Notes: generated by a model from the sequence alone, not told the origin. A DNA stretch of 64,000 bases from Nautilus pompilius (GCA_018389105.1 JACATO010002186.1:3796501-3860500), one strand, 5' to 3'. Counted from the stretch's first letter, positions 23,401 to 35,844 are shown. Made by a program: numbers and translations.

Positions 23401-25209
23401 AGACAGGCTCAATCGGGTTTTTCCATTCTACTTTTAAATTTCTTACTTTTTCCATTGAATAACTGATTACGTGAAGTTGACAAATCGGAAATTATTCCAA
23501 GAAAAGAAATAGCCATACTGAAATCAGTGCAAAAAATCTTTAATGTGGCTAAAAAAGGAACTAAATATAATACTAAGAAAACCTACTTCAGTGAAACGTT
23601 TGTGTGTGCTTGTACTTTTCACCGATACTCAGATACGTATTTCATGAGAGTTCTTCTCTTGCCTTTAAATGGACCTACAATTCATCGTAAGCTAGCAAGT
23701 GTTCTCCAGTTTGTACAGATATAATGAAGAATTAATTCTATATCTTGATCAGTTTGGCAGGGTTCACTGGTATCTTGCCCGATGGTTTGAACCTAATCAG
23801 AAAGTCTTGCTCAAACTAAAAGACTTACAACAGCAGATGATGCTCGGGGGTTCTGGAGACAGATTCATCCTTCAGATAAATCTAAATGTATGCTAAGCTG
23901 CATCTGACATCATTTTGAAAATGAAACTCAAGCCAAAGAAATTAAATGATTAAACAACAAAAAAAAAATGATGAATTTTTTTCTTATTTGCTAATCCATA
24001 AGAAACCACAACATTTTGCTATAATAATGGAGTGGATAAATTTAAATATTGCAAAGATGATAAAAATGTTAAAAAAACTAAAATGAAAAATTTTAATTCC
24101 AAGTTGTGCAATATCACAACCTGATTCAAACATCAAGTTATGTCCCTAAGATCTGCTAACTAAAAGATATAATTCTTTGAATAACAGTTGTCCAATGAAC
24201 TGAAACTACAACTGCATGAATAACAAATTAATATAATCTAAATTATTTTAAAAGTATTAAAAATGCAAAACTATAGCAAAAATTCACATTGTTTTCACAA
24301 TTAGTACAAATTAACTGCATTTAATTCAAATCAGGTCAAATTTATACATGATTTTTTTTTTCAAATTCATTTCAGTAGTTTATATCTGAAATGTTTTCAT
24401 GGAATTTTGATTAGGGGAATTGTTTAGAAGTCAGAGCATAATAATGTCTAATTCTATAAATGGCAAACCATTGAAGTGGTCCACATCTAGCAAACAGTTA
24501 CTGTCAGTCTTCTTACCTGGAGAAAGTCACAATGACTCATCGCTTACTGTTGTTCTGATGTTGATTTCTGTAGTACACAGGTACATAATAATGATGTCAC
24601 TTCTGCAGCCATAGTTTTCAAAATTGGGACAGGTAACACACCCGTATTGGTCTACATCAAACTTACCTGATATGGACTTCTATCCAACTTGCACAAATTC
24701 CAGAAATCTATGTCAAGAACTATTAACAACAAAATCTGCTAAGTGCAATAACATTAAATTTGACATTTTGATTTGTATCCACCATCAATGATTAATTTAT
24801 AAGAAATGGTTATGTCAAAGTTCATGCTAAAAATAATAGCAACACGTGTCTCTTTGTTTGTCAGTCAAGTTACCGGTCTCCAATGTGGCTGACTTCAAAG
24901 AACTGAATTACTCGTGTTCAGGCAGGAACAAAACCAAACCCACATTAATTATTTCTTAAATCCTCTTATGAAAGTATCTCAGCTAAAATAACAAAAAAAT
25001 AATCAGTTCAAAATGTAAAAGTTAGCTATTATAAACTCAGTTTACTGAGGTTGGATGTTCAGATAAAACCCAAAAAGACACCATTACAACAATGGTGCTT
25101 CAGCGTCTTATTTGAACATAACAGTATATGCATCTTAAAGAGAGAATTCAAACGAAGCTTTTTTTTCCATTAAAGGGGGTGGGTGAAAATAAAATTAAAG
25201 TCTACTTAC
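20460..25209. other. rictor intron, nothing recognised
   Basis: 4.7 kb of AT-rich intron. No exon, RNA gene or transposon recognised. Long open frames (for example at 22439-22708 and 22962-23168, both minus) have no family features and no rictor similarity. Confidence 0.55.
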
Positions 25210-25345
25210 TCCATCAGTATCAAGCAAGAAATCAACCAGGTGGCATCCAGCAAGCGCAAGTTTTCGAGCAAACTTGTGACTCTGCTCCACACTTGAAAAC
25301 AAACGATTGGAGGGCTTGAAGAAAAAGATCAGACGGCGAATAAAT
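25210..25345 (-). CDS. RICTOR: rictor exon R13
   Basis: 136 nt, acceptor ccttaacag, donor gtaagt. Its first base completes the Arg codon begun in R12. It encodes RFIRRLIFFFKPSNRLFSSV, then EQSHKFARKLALAGCHLVDF, then LLDTDG. Human RICTOR has RFVRRLLYFYKPSSKLYANL, DLDFAKAKQLTVVGCQFTEF, LLESEEDG. The match is collinear and falls in the RICTOR_M region. Confidence 0.96.
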
Positions 25346-25711
25346 CTGTTAAGGAAAAAAAAAAAATTGATTGAAGAAATAAAATATTGAAATTTGCTTT
25401 TCCATTAAGGAAACAAAATTTTCAGATTCTTGTCACGGAATGAAGAATAATAGATGATTTTTAAAAACTTTTTTTTAGTACGATTCCACAAAAGTTGCAA
25501 AATATCTTATACAATTGCATAATAATGATAATATTCAATACAGTATTTCAACAGAAAATAAACCAAAAAACAAATAAACAAAATAAAAATTATTTCCTAC
25601 AAAAATGAAATTCTTCAATATAAAGAAAGAAATGTTTCCAATCCTTCCACTCATGTAGTACTTGAGGCAGAGGTGGAATCCCACTATTTCCATGACATGG
25701 CAATCAATGCA

Positions 25712-27256
25712 TACAGGTGCATCTCAAAAAATTAGAATATCGTGGAAGGTTTCAATATTTTTTGTCAGTTATTTCAGAAAGTGAAAACTGTATATATTCC
25801 AGAATCATTACATGTAAACTAAAATGTTTCAAGCATTTTTCAATTTTAATTTTGATAATTACGGCCTACAGATCAAAAAATAGAAAAAACGTATCTCAAA
25901 ATATTATAATTGAGTAAATCACTATTTACGCAGTATAAATACCACGAATCTCTCAGTCTGGTTCAGTACACACAACCACAATCATGGGGAAGACTGCTGA
26001 CTCGACAGTTGTCCAGAAGACACTCACTGACACCCTCCACAAAGAGGGTAAGCCACAGGAGGTCATTGCTGAAAGGGCTGGCTGTTCGCAGAGTGCTGTA
26101 TCAAAGCATATTCTGGGAAAGTTGACTGGAAGGGAAAAGTGTGGCAGGAAAAGGTGCACAAGCTAGAAGGATGACTGCAGCCTTGAGAGGATTGTCAAGC
26201 AAAGCTGATTCAAGAACTTGGGGAGCTTCACAAGGAGTGGACTGAGGCTGGAGTCAGTACATCAAGAGCCACCACGCACAGACGTGTCCAGGAAATGGGC
26301 AACAAGTGTCGCATTCCTAGTGTCAACCCACTCCTGAACCAGAGACAACGTCAGAAGCGTCTTACTTGGGCTAAGGAGAAAAAGATCTGGACCGTTGCTC
26401 AGTGGTCCAAAGTCCTCTTTTCAGATGAAAGTAAATTTTGCATTTCATTTGGAAATCAAGGTTCCACATTCTGAAGGACGAGTGGAGAGGCACAGAATCC
26501 AAGTTGCTTGAAGTCCAGTGTGAAGTTTCCACGGTCAGTGATGATTTGGGGTGCCATGTCATCTGCTGGTGTTGGTCCACTGTGTTTTATCAAGTCCAAA
26601 GTCAACGCAGCCATCTACCAGGAGATTTTAAAGCACTTCATGCTTCCATCTGCTGACAAGCTTTATGGAAATGCTGATTTCCTTTTCCAGCAGGACTTGG
26701 CACCTGCCCACAGTGCCAAAACTACTAGTAACTGGTTAGCTGACCAGGTATTACTGTGCTTGATTGGCCAGCCAACTCGCCTGACCTGAACCCCATAGAG
26801 AATCTATGGGGTAATGTCAAGAGGAAGATGAAAGACACCAGACCCAACAATACAGACAAGCTGAAGGCTGCTATCAAAGCAACCTGGGCTTCCATAACAC
26901 CTCAGCAGTGCCACAGGCTGATCGCCTCCATGCCACGCCGCATTGATGCAGTGATTCGTGCAAAAGGAGCCCAGACCAAGTATTGAGTACATAATGAACA
27001 TACTTTTCAGAAGTTTGACATTTCTATATTATAAATCCTTTTTTTTTTTATTGATCTTATGAAATATTCTAATATTTTGAGATAGTGGATTTTTGATTTT
27101 CATGAGCTGTAAGCTGTAATCATCAAAATTAAAACAAAAAAAAAGGCTTGAAATATTTCACTTTGTGTGTAATGAATCTAGAATATATGGAAGTTTTAAA
27201 TTACGGGAAAAAATGAACTCTTCCACGATATTCTAATTTTTTGAGATGCACCTGTA
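25712..27256 (+). mobile_element. Tc1 (DD34E) transposon, nearly complete
   Basis: The element 25714-27254 (1541 bp) is flanked by TA on both sides. Its ends are inverted: CAGGTGCATCTCAAAAAATT on the left and the exact complement on the right, agreeing over at least 33 bases. A second related site occurs inside each end (left about 25890-25914, right about 27061-27087), giving the IR/DR layout with about 200-bp arms typical of many Tc1 elements. It carries one transposase reading frame on the plus strand, now broken. The terminal sequence closely resembles a Tc1 family known from fishes and other animals (as I recall it), which suggests spread between hosts. It lies in the rictor intron between R13 and R12. 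Confidence 0.95.
25984..26986 (+). pseudogene. Tc1 transposase, several disabling mutations
   Basis: The N-terminus MGKTADSTVVQKTLTDTLHK is followed by a helix-turn-helix (EVIAERAGCSQSAVSKHILG). A stop at 26164-26166 ends the first frame. The catalytic residues are all visible: Asp at 26424-26426 in FSDESKF, Asp at 26694-26696 in FQQDLAPAHSAK, Glu at 26798-26800 in NPIENLWG. The distance between the last two is 104 bases, one short of the 105 expected for DD34E, so a single-base deletion lies between them (near 26747). The C-terminus MPRRIDAVIRAKGAQTKY is intact with a stop at 26985. A normal Tc1 transposase is about 340 residues, which this length matches. Confidence 0.93.
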
Positions 27257-27977
27257 CAGTGGAGCATTCATTATCCAAACTAGTTGGAAGCCACTGGTGT
27301 TCATAAAATTTAACTGCTTGGAAAATGTCATGACAGTCATTCTTCTTTTGGTGTGCTTTAATTGATGTCATAAATACATTTGAAAACCAATCAGGGAACA
27401 TGAAAATCCATACATTTTTCTGGGGCCTGTAGGTTAAAGTTATGCATTCATATTTACACATTTGAAGCAGAAAGATTTCTTTGCTCTGCCAATCAACCCA
27501 TGGGTCCTGGCTGCATTAGCACAAAAACCATTCCTGTAAAGTGATCCTTATTTGCTATGAATGGTGCAGCAGATTCATGCCAACAAGCAAATAAGTTTCT
27601 CAGCAAAGCTTTTCAGTTCAAACAATTTTTATCAGTATTATACACATTTTTAGAAGAATAACCTTCATTTTATAAGAAATTTTTGAAATTTTCTTTGAAA
27701 GAATCAGCATAAAAAAAAAAACAGGAAGTTCATTTCAGAGTTTCTCTTTATAGACCAAACTCACATTGCAGGAAATGTAATTTCAGAACGAAACTCCCAG
27801 AACAAACAAAAAAAAACATACTGAAGGATAACTGCTGTGTATGCCTATCTGCACAAATGACTCTCAATATTAGTGCATGTGACAGTTACTGCAGTTTTAT
27901 TGTAAATAATTTTTCTGATATGGAATGGAGCCCATGTTTGGATAACCAGCCATCTGGATAATCAGCACTCCACTGTA
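27255..27977 (-). mobile_element. internally deleted pogo/Tigger (jerky-like) transposon
   Basis: The element 27257-27975 (719 bp) has TA at each end and inverted ends: CAGTGGAGCATTCATTATCC on the left, and on the right a complement reading CAGTGGAGTGCTGATTATCC. These are pogo/Tigger-type termini. Inside, on the minus strand (about 27540-27260), are decayed pieces of the DDE domain: NAARTHGLIGRAKKSFCFKC, then GPRKMYG, then FPDWFSNVFMTSIKAHQKKN, which match the Tigger/jerky pattern (IGK...P..FK...P..Y..QK.AW......F..WF...F.P.VK.HL). Only about a fifth of the transposase remains. Its left TA is the same TA that ends the Tc1 element. Confidence 0.85.
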
Positions 27978-28072
27978 AACAGAATCCCTTGATTCACAGC
28001 ATGGAAATCAAAGCATAGAAAAAGAATACCTTTGAGATCTCAAAGTTTTGTAAAATGTCCAGGCTTGCTCAC

Positions 28073-28119
28073 CTCAAACTATTCTGATCATCAAGCTTCT
28101 TGAATTTCTCATCAGGACA
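28073..28119 (-). CDS. RICTOR: rictor exon R12
   Basis: A 47-nt micro-exon, starting in phase 0, ending in phase 2, acceptor ttattccag, donor gtgagc. It encodes CPDEKFKKLDDQNSL plus two bases of Arg. Human RICTOR reads WPNVNLRNYKDEQLHR. Both flanking exons are strong and the phases fit exactly (R11 phase 0, R13 needs one base), so the exon is secure despite its size. Confidence 0.93.
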
Positions 28120-28632
28120 CTGGAATAAAATGCAAGATGAAGAAATGCGGTCAATGTAAGGGAACAAAATATCAAAATCAGAAAACTATACAGGGATGGT
28201 TTTCCTAAACAGGAATAACAAATTTCTTAACAGTCCTACAGCTTCATCATACATATGAATGAAAAAATAAATGATGGAATGGACACCTGATTGAAAGAAG
28301 GAACAAGCAAGCTCATTTTGTTGTTTATTTCAATTCTAGACTCAGTCAGCTTTCAAGTGTATGAGAAAAAGAATTAGAATACAGTGTAGCTGGTATTTAC
28401 AGACAGATTACACTGATATCTGAACGTTAAATCCATTTCTTGTGAGAGGTACTTAGGGCAGCATTCCTTGAACCATCTTTATTTTTTAATAGTTGAAAAT
28501 TTGGATAAACTGGAAGCAAAGCCAGAAAAGTAGCTTGATGCCCCATCATTAGAAATAAAGACTTGTTGATGCTAACACTGAACATGAATGCCTAAAAATT
28601 TGGTTAAAGAAAAAAATGAAGCATTTAGTCAC

Positions 28633-28737
28633 CTTAAGAACAGTACAGATAAAATCCCAGTTCCAGCTCATGTTGTCTTTGGTGGTCAACACCTGGGAAT
28701 CTCTGACTACTTGGCTCACAAGCTCATCGCTGGACAC
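28633..28737 (-). CDS. RICTOR: rictor exon R11
   Basis: 105 nt, phase 0 both ends, acceptor tcttacag, donor gtgact. It encodes VSSDELVSQVVRDSQVLTTK then DNMSWNWDFICTVLK. Human RICTOR has DTEEALLINLRDSQVLQHKE then NLEWNWNLIGTILK. The RDSQVL and WNW motifs are diagnostic of the RICTOR_M region. Confidence 0.96.
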
Positions 28738-30662
28738 CTGTAAGAGTTAACATCATTGAAAACCAGACATCAAACCTCTCTGCACACACACTCTCTCTCT
28801 CTCCAATCTCCTATACAATCCTCTTGCTCAACAAACATAAACCAGATTGTAGGTAATCATAGTTTTGTACCACTTTAGATTTCAGAATAACTTGACATTT
28901 GTGACCATTCCAATCATCAGTGATTTTTGTATATGAATATCTAACCCCAAAGACACAATGACAACTCAGATGCTGCTCATAATTTTCCTATTAAAGGGTG
29001 GAATCAGATTAGATTTTAAAAAACTTAGACAGCAAACATGGCTAATGAGCAGTAAAGTATCTCATCATCCATCCACAAGGAGACAAATGATTCTGATCAC
29101 CTTCATAAAATGTTAATTTTCTTTATTATTAATTCATACTTCATAGATCCAGACAAAATTAGTCTTTTTAGAACAAACAAGTTACATCAAAGTATAATTA
29201 AAATTATACTGTACAATTATAACTCAGAGAACTGGCACAGAGAGGCCATGCTGTTGTAAATGACTGATCTGGGCTTGGAAGCCATAAAGTCATAACTCTC
29301 ACAATTGGTGGTGAGGTGGTATACAGTTATAAAACTTTGAGCTAGGCATGGAGCATGATGCAATATTATAAATTATAGTCTTATTTATTTTAATTCCTAA
29401 AAAGTATAGCATTTATTAGTAAAAATATCTATTTTAAGATACCAAAATTCAACATCTAAGAAAAATCATTTTTTATTATAATTATCATTAAGAAATATCA
29501 AAATTTATTCTTCAGTATAATGTTTACTATGTAAAAATTATTTTGACCATGTGAAGATTTCACATTACTCTTTTTCCTTATAAAAATCCCATATTTTATT
29601 AAATAACCATAACCTTGCAATATGTGGCCATGACACTACCTTCATTTATTTATTTATTTAAATGGTGTAATCTACACAAATGCTTTTCTTGCTTAAAATC
29701 AATACTCACTAAATTCTTCTGCTACATGGAAATTTTAATGGCATATAGCATCTGGACAGATTCAACAGATGTTCTTCTATATTCCAGCTCACCGTAATTT
29801 GATGTTACAAATTAGTAAACACACACTAGATAGAATGTTAATCTTTTTAGTACTCTGGTGTATTAAACAAACTTCTCATGAAATTTATCATCATATAAAA
29901 CTAAAGTTACTTTTTCTCTTTTTTACCTGAAGGCTGCACCAACAGGTGAAATGAAGAAACAAAGGACTCCATTTACTTCTTGACTAAAAGCAATAACAAC
30001 AGTGCAGAATAATATCTGATGCATATCAACTTATCCTGCCTCAAGTAACAAAGACTGTGACAGGTATTTGACAGAACTACCAACTATCCCAATTAATCTT
30101 TTAAACTGCAAAGGTCTCGTCAAAATTTGTTTTAGCCATTATTTCTTCCAAAATAATGTCTCAAGATGAAAGTACAATTAATCGCAGTTTCTATTAATCA
30201 TGCAATCCTTAGATTTTAAAAATTAAAAGAATCTTTCTCCTAATACAAGAAAAACACTATTTTCCACAACACAACTTATGATTTTAACTGGTCTTATTTC
30301 ACAATAAGCAACAAGTGTTAAATTCTGCTCTACTATCCTTGAGATGTGGTCAGTGCATCTGATGAGCATGCAGTCAAATTTATTACAACTTGACATTTTG
30401 AACAGCAGAATGTTAATTTGATAAAATTCATTTCAGTTCTCACTTTAAAATGAAACTGTCCAATACTCTGCTAACCAAATATTCACTTGCAGAAACATCT
30501 GTATCAGAACACAGAGACAGAAATTATATTGGCTTGTTAGGATCTTCTTTCAAAATCAATCCAATTCTTCTGATGTGAAAGCAGGATGTCTAATTGAGAG
30601 TTTTCAGTGTTAATTTAGAAAATCTTCCCACAATGTATTAGCAGATAGAAAACAATTCAGAT
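28738..30662. other. rictor intron, nothing recognised
   Basis: AT-rich intron sequence of about 1.9 kb. A short CT-rich run at 28790-28803. No gene or element recognised. Confidence 0.6.
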
Positions 30663-31260
30663 TACCATATTTTTCAGCCTAAAATTGATATTTTCCTACC
30701 TGAAAGTTTGGGTTTCAACTTATGCAAGGATAAAGTCATTGAAATTTCTTTTTAAAGAAAATTTTAATTACAAAATGTGTTATTTTCTGAAATACACTGT
30801 AAAATTTTCCATTTTAAACAGGCAACAGAAATTACTGCCTGGAATGTTTGCTGATTAGGTGAGCAATTCACCATTAATGTGCTCACTGAAGCAAGCAAAA
30901 TTATTTAATCAATAACAGTGTGTGTGCACTTACCAATCATGTTCTATCTATCCTTTTCAATCCTAATTATATGTATAAATACACTTAACAGATCCTCTAC
31001 CTCATCTCAAAATGCCTTCAATAAAATCATGCATGCCATACACAGCAGCTTTTAAGCTCAAAGTTGTAAAGTTTTCTGAAGAAAATGGTGGCAATATGGC
31101 ACAGGAAGGAAATATGGTGTCAGCAAGAAGTATGTTAGGGACTGGCATAAAGCAAAGGATATGTTAGAAACTACAAAAAAAAAAAAAAAAAAGGCAAATC
31201 ACAGGTGCAAAGCTAGGTGAAGTTGGAAAAAAACTCTAATGTCGTGGAACTAACAGTGTA
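30663..31260 (+). mobile_element. pogo/Tigger fragment, terminus and transposase N-terminus
   Basis: After a TA, ACCATATTTTTCAGCCTAAA (30665 onward) resembles the terminus of a pogo group whose ends read roughly taccgtatttttcgg. From 31012 the plus strand codes MPSIKSCMPYTAAFKLKVVK then FSEENGGNMAQE, the first helices of the pogo DNA-binding domain. After a one-base frame change it continues as RKYGVSKKYVRDWHKAKDML then ETTKKKKK. The rest of the transposase is absent. The fragment ends about 110 bases from rictor exon R10, close to that exon's donor on the gene strand. Confidence 0.8.
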
Positions 31261-31371
31261 CAGCAGAGGCTAAAAACCAAACCAAACAGTATTCAGCATG
31301 GTGGTTTCCCACGTGTGTGACATCTTATCCAATCAAAGTACAGCTGAGCATGTTGACCTTTGTTGGCCTAC

Positions 31372-31461
31372 CTGTTTAGCAGCAAAAGGTTTGTAACCTG
31401 CGATGATTTTGTCTTTCTTCTGATCTGCAAAAAGTCGAGCTGTCTTTCTCCCCATAAAAAC
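31372..31461 (-). CDS. RICTOR: rictor exon R10 (divergent, lineage-specific segment)
   Basis: 90 nt, phase 0 both ends, acceptor ctcttag, donor gtaggc. It encodes VFMGRKTARLFADQKKDKII then AGYKPFAAKQ. Human RICTOR has no clear counterpart; the place corresponds to the poorly conserved stretch before RDSQVL. I accept it as an exon because splice sites and phases fit R9 (ends phase 0) and R11 (starts phase 0), the frame is fully open, and the codons look protein-like with charged and hydrophobic alternation. It could be alternatively spliced, since skipping it keeps the frame. Confidence 0.72.
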
Positions 31462-33638
31462 CTAAGAGACTGGTAGAATTCATTCAGAGGCATCTCTTTC
31501 AATTGCTTTGCAGTCTTCTTTTTTAAGTTCTCTAGCCTCGTGACGTACTAGAATCTCAGAATAGCTGCATTGGACAGCTAGAAAGTTCAGATGAAAGAGG
31601 CATGAACATAGGCAAGAAAGCTGGGCACAAGTTTATCAGGATAAGAATTAAGGGTCTCTTGTCAAACCATGTTGTTTGCTGTTACAGCTTCCTGTATCTT
31701 TTTCTTTTGTATACAATACCTGAATGCATCACTGACTTTAGGCCTCTCCAAAACCTGCATCAAAACTGGCTTATGTTAGCTACAAGACTGCCAAGGAATT
31801 AATTAAAAAACACCAAGAACACCTCAAACAGGCATGGACTACCAAATGCACCATCATAAGATAAACTCCACAGGTGTTGTGAATCTGATGTGCATTATGA
31901 GACAAATCTCTTGCAAAGCCTCCTTTAAGTCAGTCAGTTCTCCATGTAAAATTAATGTCTCTCTTACGTCAAAAGGCTGGCAATGTTTCAACTGCATTGT
32001 GCATACAATGACCTCTGTCATCATCAAGATTCAACAGGCTGTTTTCTCGTCTTAAAGCCAGATTTAGAAACCAACAGCATTGATATCAAATTCTCCAAAA
32101 AGGGATATTCTTCTCTTCAGAGAAATATGAAATATCCTCAAATAACTATTCAGTGGTGTATTTTATCGTGCTTGCACCTCTGCTCCCCAAACAGTAAGAA
32201 CTCACCAGTATTACCAACACCTTCATCAATGATAAAAGAAAAACTGAGTGTCTCATAAGGGTTTCTTCCTCGAGGTCTTTAATAAAACCTACTAGCTTCA
32301 TCTTGCATAGTGAAGATGTCCAATCTGTCCAGCACTGTGTCAAAGTCTGTAAAACTTAAACCAGCACGAGGCCAACAATGGGGTGGCGAGTTGGGCTCCA
32401 CCGAAACACCAAGATGATGATTCTGAAAATTAATTTTAAAAAAAAAGGATAATCCATCGAAATATAATTACGAGCAATATTCTTGGGAACATTCAATTCA
32501 AACCCTGCTGCGATAGCATTGTGATAATGACAACTAGCTGAGTTTAATTTGAATGTCAGTTGTTAATTTTTTTAAATCATGGTAACATGTAACAAGTACA
32601 GTGTAACTATAATAAAAGTTTACCTATTTAATGCAGCATGCACACTAGTGATGAAGTAAATGATTGCAAATTTTCTAACATTCCAATATTCCACTAAATA
32701 TTCTTAATAATTTTAGAAGGAAAACAATTGAAATCAGAATGTAAAATAATACCAAAATTATGTATATGGAAAAAATTTACATAACCTGTTCATCTCATCA
32801 AAAAATGCATGTAAATCCAAAACAGTTCATCAGTTTCGTTATCACTTCACAAAATTTCTAGATCTGGTGACTAAGCGAAAAAAAAATAAAACTATTTTCA
32901 CTTTACTATAAACTTAATTACTAACAAAAAATTTTTAAAAATATACTGAACCTACCTGCACAGTTTCTGTTCTATCGACTCATCAAGGAAATCTGCTTGC
33001 AAAAAAAGAATGAAATTCTCTGCCAAAAATGCTTGACAAAGAATAGATCTTTCATCGTCCGGTGAGTTTTGTTGTCAAAGTGTCCCTCGTCTTTTCTGTT
33101 GTAGTCTATTTCTTGACTGTGACGTGTGTCTGGTTATGCAAGAAATTCAACTGCCGATAAAGTCAGAGTTAAATTTTCTCAGTGCCTAAAGTGTCAACTC
33201 TGATCTCTGTCAAGCCAGTCCAAACAAAACTATTTTTCCACCATGGAATTCCATTTTTTTCCAGTCAGGCCAAAGAGTCTCTCTTGCCATTTTTCCTAAG
33301 GCCCTATTCCATTCACAGTGTCCATCTAACTTTTCAGCACTGCTTAGTTCATGATGATCAGGTTTAAACAGAGCCTGAGAATCTTGTCTTCCATGTCAAA
33401 ATCAACAAAAGCCCTAACAGAGCTAATGTCTATAAGGGTACTAGCCAACAAACATAGGGTTTCAAAAGTACAAAATCACCATCTTAAGACCATCAAACAG
33501 GTTCACTAAACGTGACAAATCCATGGTAATTTTCAGCTATTAGGGCAAAGGCAAAAATTTGACCGATTACATATATGCGTACCACACACACACACACACT
33601 CTCTCTCCCTCTTAAAAAAAAAATGAAAAATGACCTAC
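31462..33638. other. rictor intron, nothing recognised
   Basis: About 2.2 kb. An AC run at 33582-33599 followed by CT repeats (33600-33609) lies just inside the donor side of exon R9. Nothing else recognised. Confidence 0.6.
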
Positions 33639-33816
33639 TGTAGCCTTCAGCATCTCTAGTAGTCGGTCCTTCCCAAAATGAAACTGACAACCGTGGGTTG
33701 GACGGTTATAGTTGGCATTCTGGATTATATAATCCAGATACAAGCTACAAGGAATGGGACCTCTCTTCTTCATGGCATGAATTTTGTTCAGACAGGTAAT
33801 AGCCAAAGTTGCTCGA
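33639..33816 (-). CDS. RICTOR: rictor exon R9
   Basis: 178 nt, acceptor gttttcag, donor gtaggt. The first base completes the His codon from R8. It encodes RATLAITCLNKIHAMKKRGP, then IPCSLYLDYIIQNANYNRPT, then HGCQFHFGKDRLLEMLKAT. Human RICTOR has RASAALNCLKRFHEMKKRGP, KPYSLHLDHIIQKA, after which the two proteins diverge. About 60 percent of the first 35 residues are identical to human. The last 25 residues together with exon R10 form an extension not seen in human. Confidence 0.96.
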
Positions 33817-35840
33817 CTGAAAACAAATGAAAAGAACTCAGAAACAAAGCCTGCTGGCTCTCAAAAAGCCTTTTACTGCTGGGTAAAGCTCCTTTTAAAG
33901 CAGTTACTCAATGAAGTAAAACCACTTGTAAGTGAGAACTGTACTTAATGGGTTACAGCTTTAAAATGTCACCAATGGTGTGGCACAGGGTTCTCTTCTT
34001 GGCCCTGTACTGTTTCTAATCTATATTACTGGCAGGGTAAACTTTACAGACACATCTAAAAATCATTCAAGGTTTTTGCCATGCTAAATGTGTATATATT
34101 TTTTTTAAATTTTCAGAACATCATAATGACAGTGAGCAAGACTTAATAATGAGCAGTAGTTTTACAATCACAATTGTTTTGAGCACTAATGAAAATTATG
34201 TAACAACTGTTCAATATGGAACTGTTGGATACATGAACCTCACAACTTTCCATATTTCAGTAATATTAAATAAACTCATTTTAGGTAAGTAAAAATATAA
34301 ACCAAATCAAAAGTCATCTTTATCTACCTAATCATAACCAATGTGTGTCATATTTTTATATTCTGGTTTCAACGAACATTTTCTATCCCTAGAAGACTAA
34401 AATGTTATCAGGGGCTCCAAGATGAGATTTCCACTTCACTGCTGTTCTCCATATGATGATGACACTACAAGAACCTATTTATCCAGGGATAAGTTGGTTT
34501 TTACAGTCCACACCAAAAATAAATTTTTTTTAACATAATCTCATCATCAAAGTTGCTGGAATTGCTTTTTTTTAGCATCCTTCATGCAGAAAAAAATAAT
34601 TTATTAAACTTCAAACAAGTTCTTTTTAAAATCAGTTTTAATTAATGTATACAACAAGAGAAATTAACTCAGCTTATTAAAGTAGTTTTCATACTGAATT
34701 CTTCATATGTTACTTCTTACGAATACTGGTAAAACAATATTGCTTAATGCAGCACTCATTCAATATGTTATCTTCCATTGGCACTTTAAGCCAGTCAACA
34801 GTTAAAATTTAACAATTAAATTTGTTACATTATATTGACAGTTGTCTTGATTTCAATGCATTGTAAAGCTTATACTTAATTTTAGCAAAATATTTCATTT
34901 AAATAGAAGCATTTATATTTTCTTTCAAATTAAGATTGTTTATTTTTCAATCTCTAAGCAGATTAGAATTTATTATTTCAATTAACTTAACATTTTTAAT
35001 AATTAAAAAAGTTCTTTTTTAAATTAATTTAGCAGATATTGTCAAATAACTAAAGGGAGGCATTTCAGCATTTTTATTAGACAAAACAAAATTGCTTTCC
35101 TGTTGCCATAATACTAATTTTGCAATGTTCTTTAAAATACTAGTATCATGGCTGGTATGTGTGTGTGTGTTTTGGAAACAGGTTCAGCTGTATATGGGAT
35201 GTAGAAAATCACAGCCAGGTTTGCAAGAAACATAATCATATACTACTTTTTTCTTCTGATTGCAACACAGCCCTTTAGGGAGCTAAACAGAAAGTAAAAC
35301 CACACACAACCATTAAAAAAAAACAACGAAAATTAAGGGTCTGGTTCAGAGCTCTAAACAATAGGACAGGTTTAAAAAAAAAAGAAAGTGGTTTTCATTA
35401 TTAAGAAAAGAAAAAAATCCAACAAAAACCAGCTGCTGTCTGGTGGACAAGAAAGAAAATCAAATCAGTAGAGTTGGCCAGAAAGAAAGGCCTAAATAAA
35501 AGTGTGTTAGAAATGGACATTTTTTATTTTTAAAATTCTACTTTTGGTTCTCTCTCCCTTTTTCAGTGCTCCCCCAACCAAGCAAGCGCTCGATCTTGTA
35601 CATACAAACCTGGTGGCAATAATCCTACGCCCAGTAATAAAACAACTAATTCATCAAAACTATTTTAAAAAGATAAAAAATAAAAAAAATTCAGCATTTT
35701 TTCCATAAGTATGCTAATCCCAGACACAAGTTTTAGCCAATCTTCATTACAGTCTGATGCCCCTGGCTTAAAACAAGGTCTGCACCTCGTGTAAACCACC
35801 AAACCATAATGTCATTTCTCTTTTTGAAGTGTTTAAACTA
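33817..35840. other. rictor intron, nothing recognised
   Basis: About 2 kb of AT-rich intron. No exon or repeat family recognised. Confidence 0.6.
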
Positions 35841-35844
35841 GATG

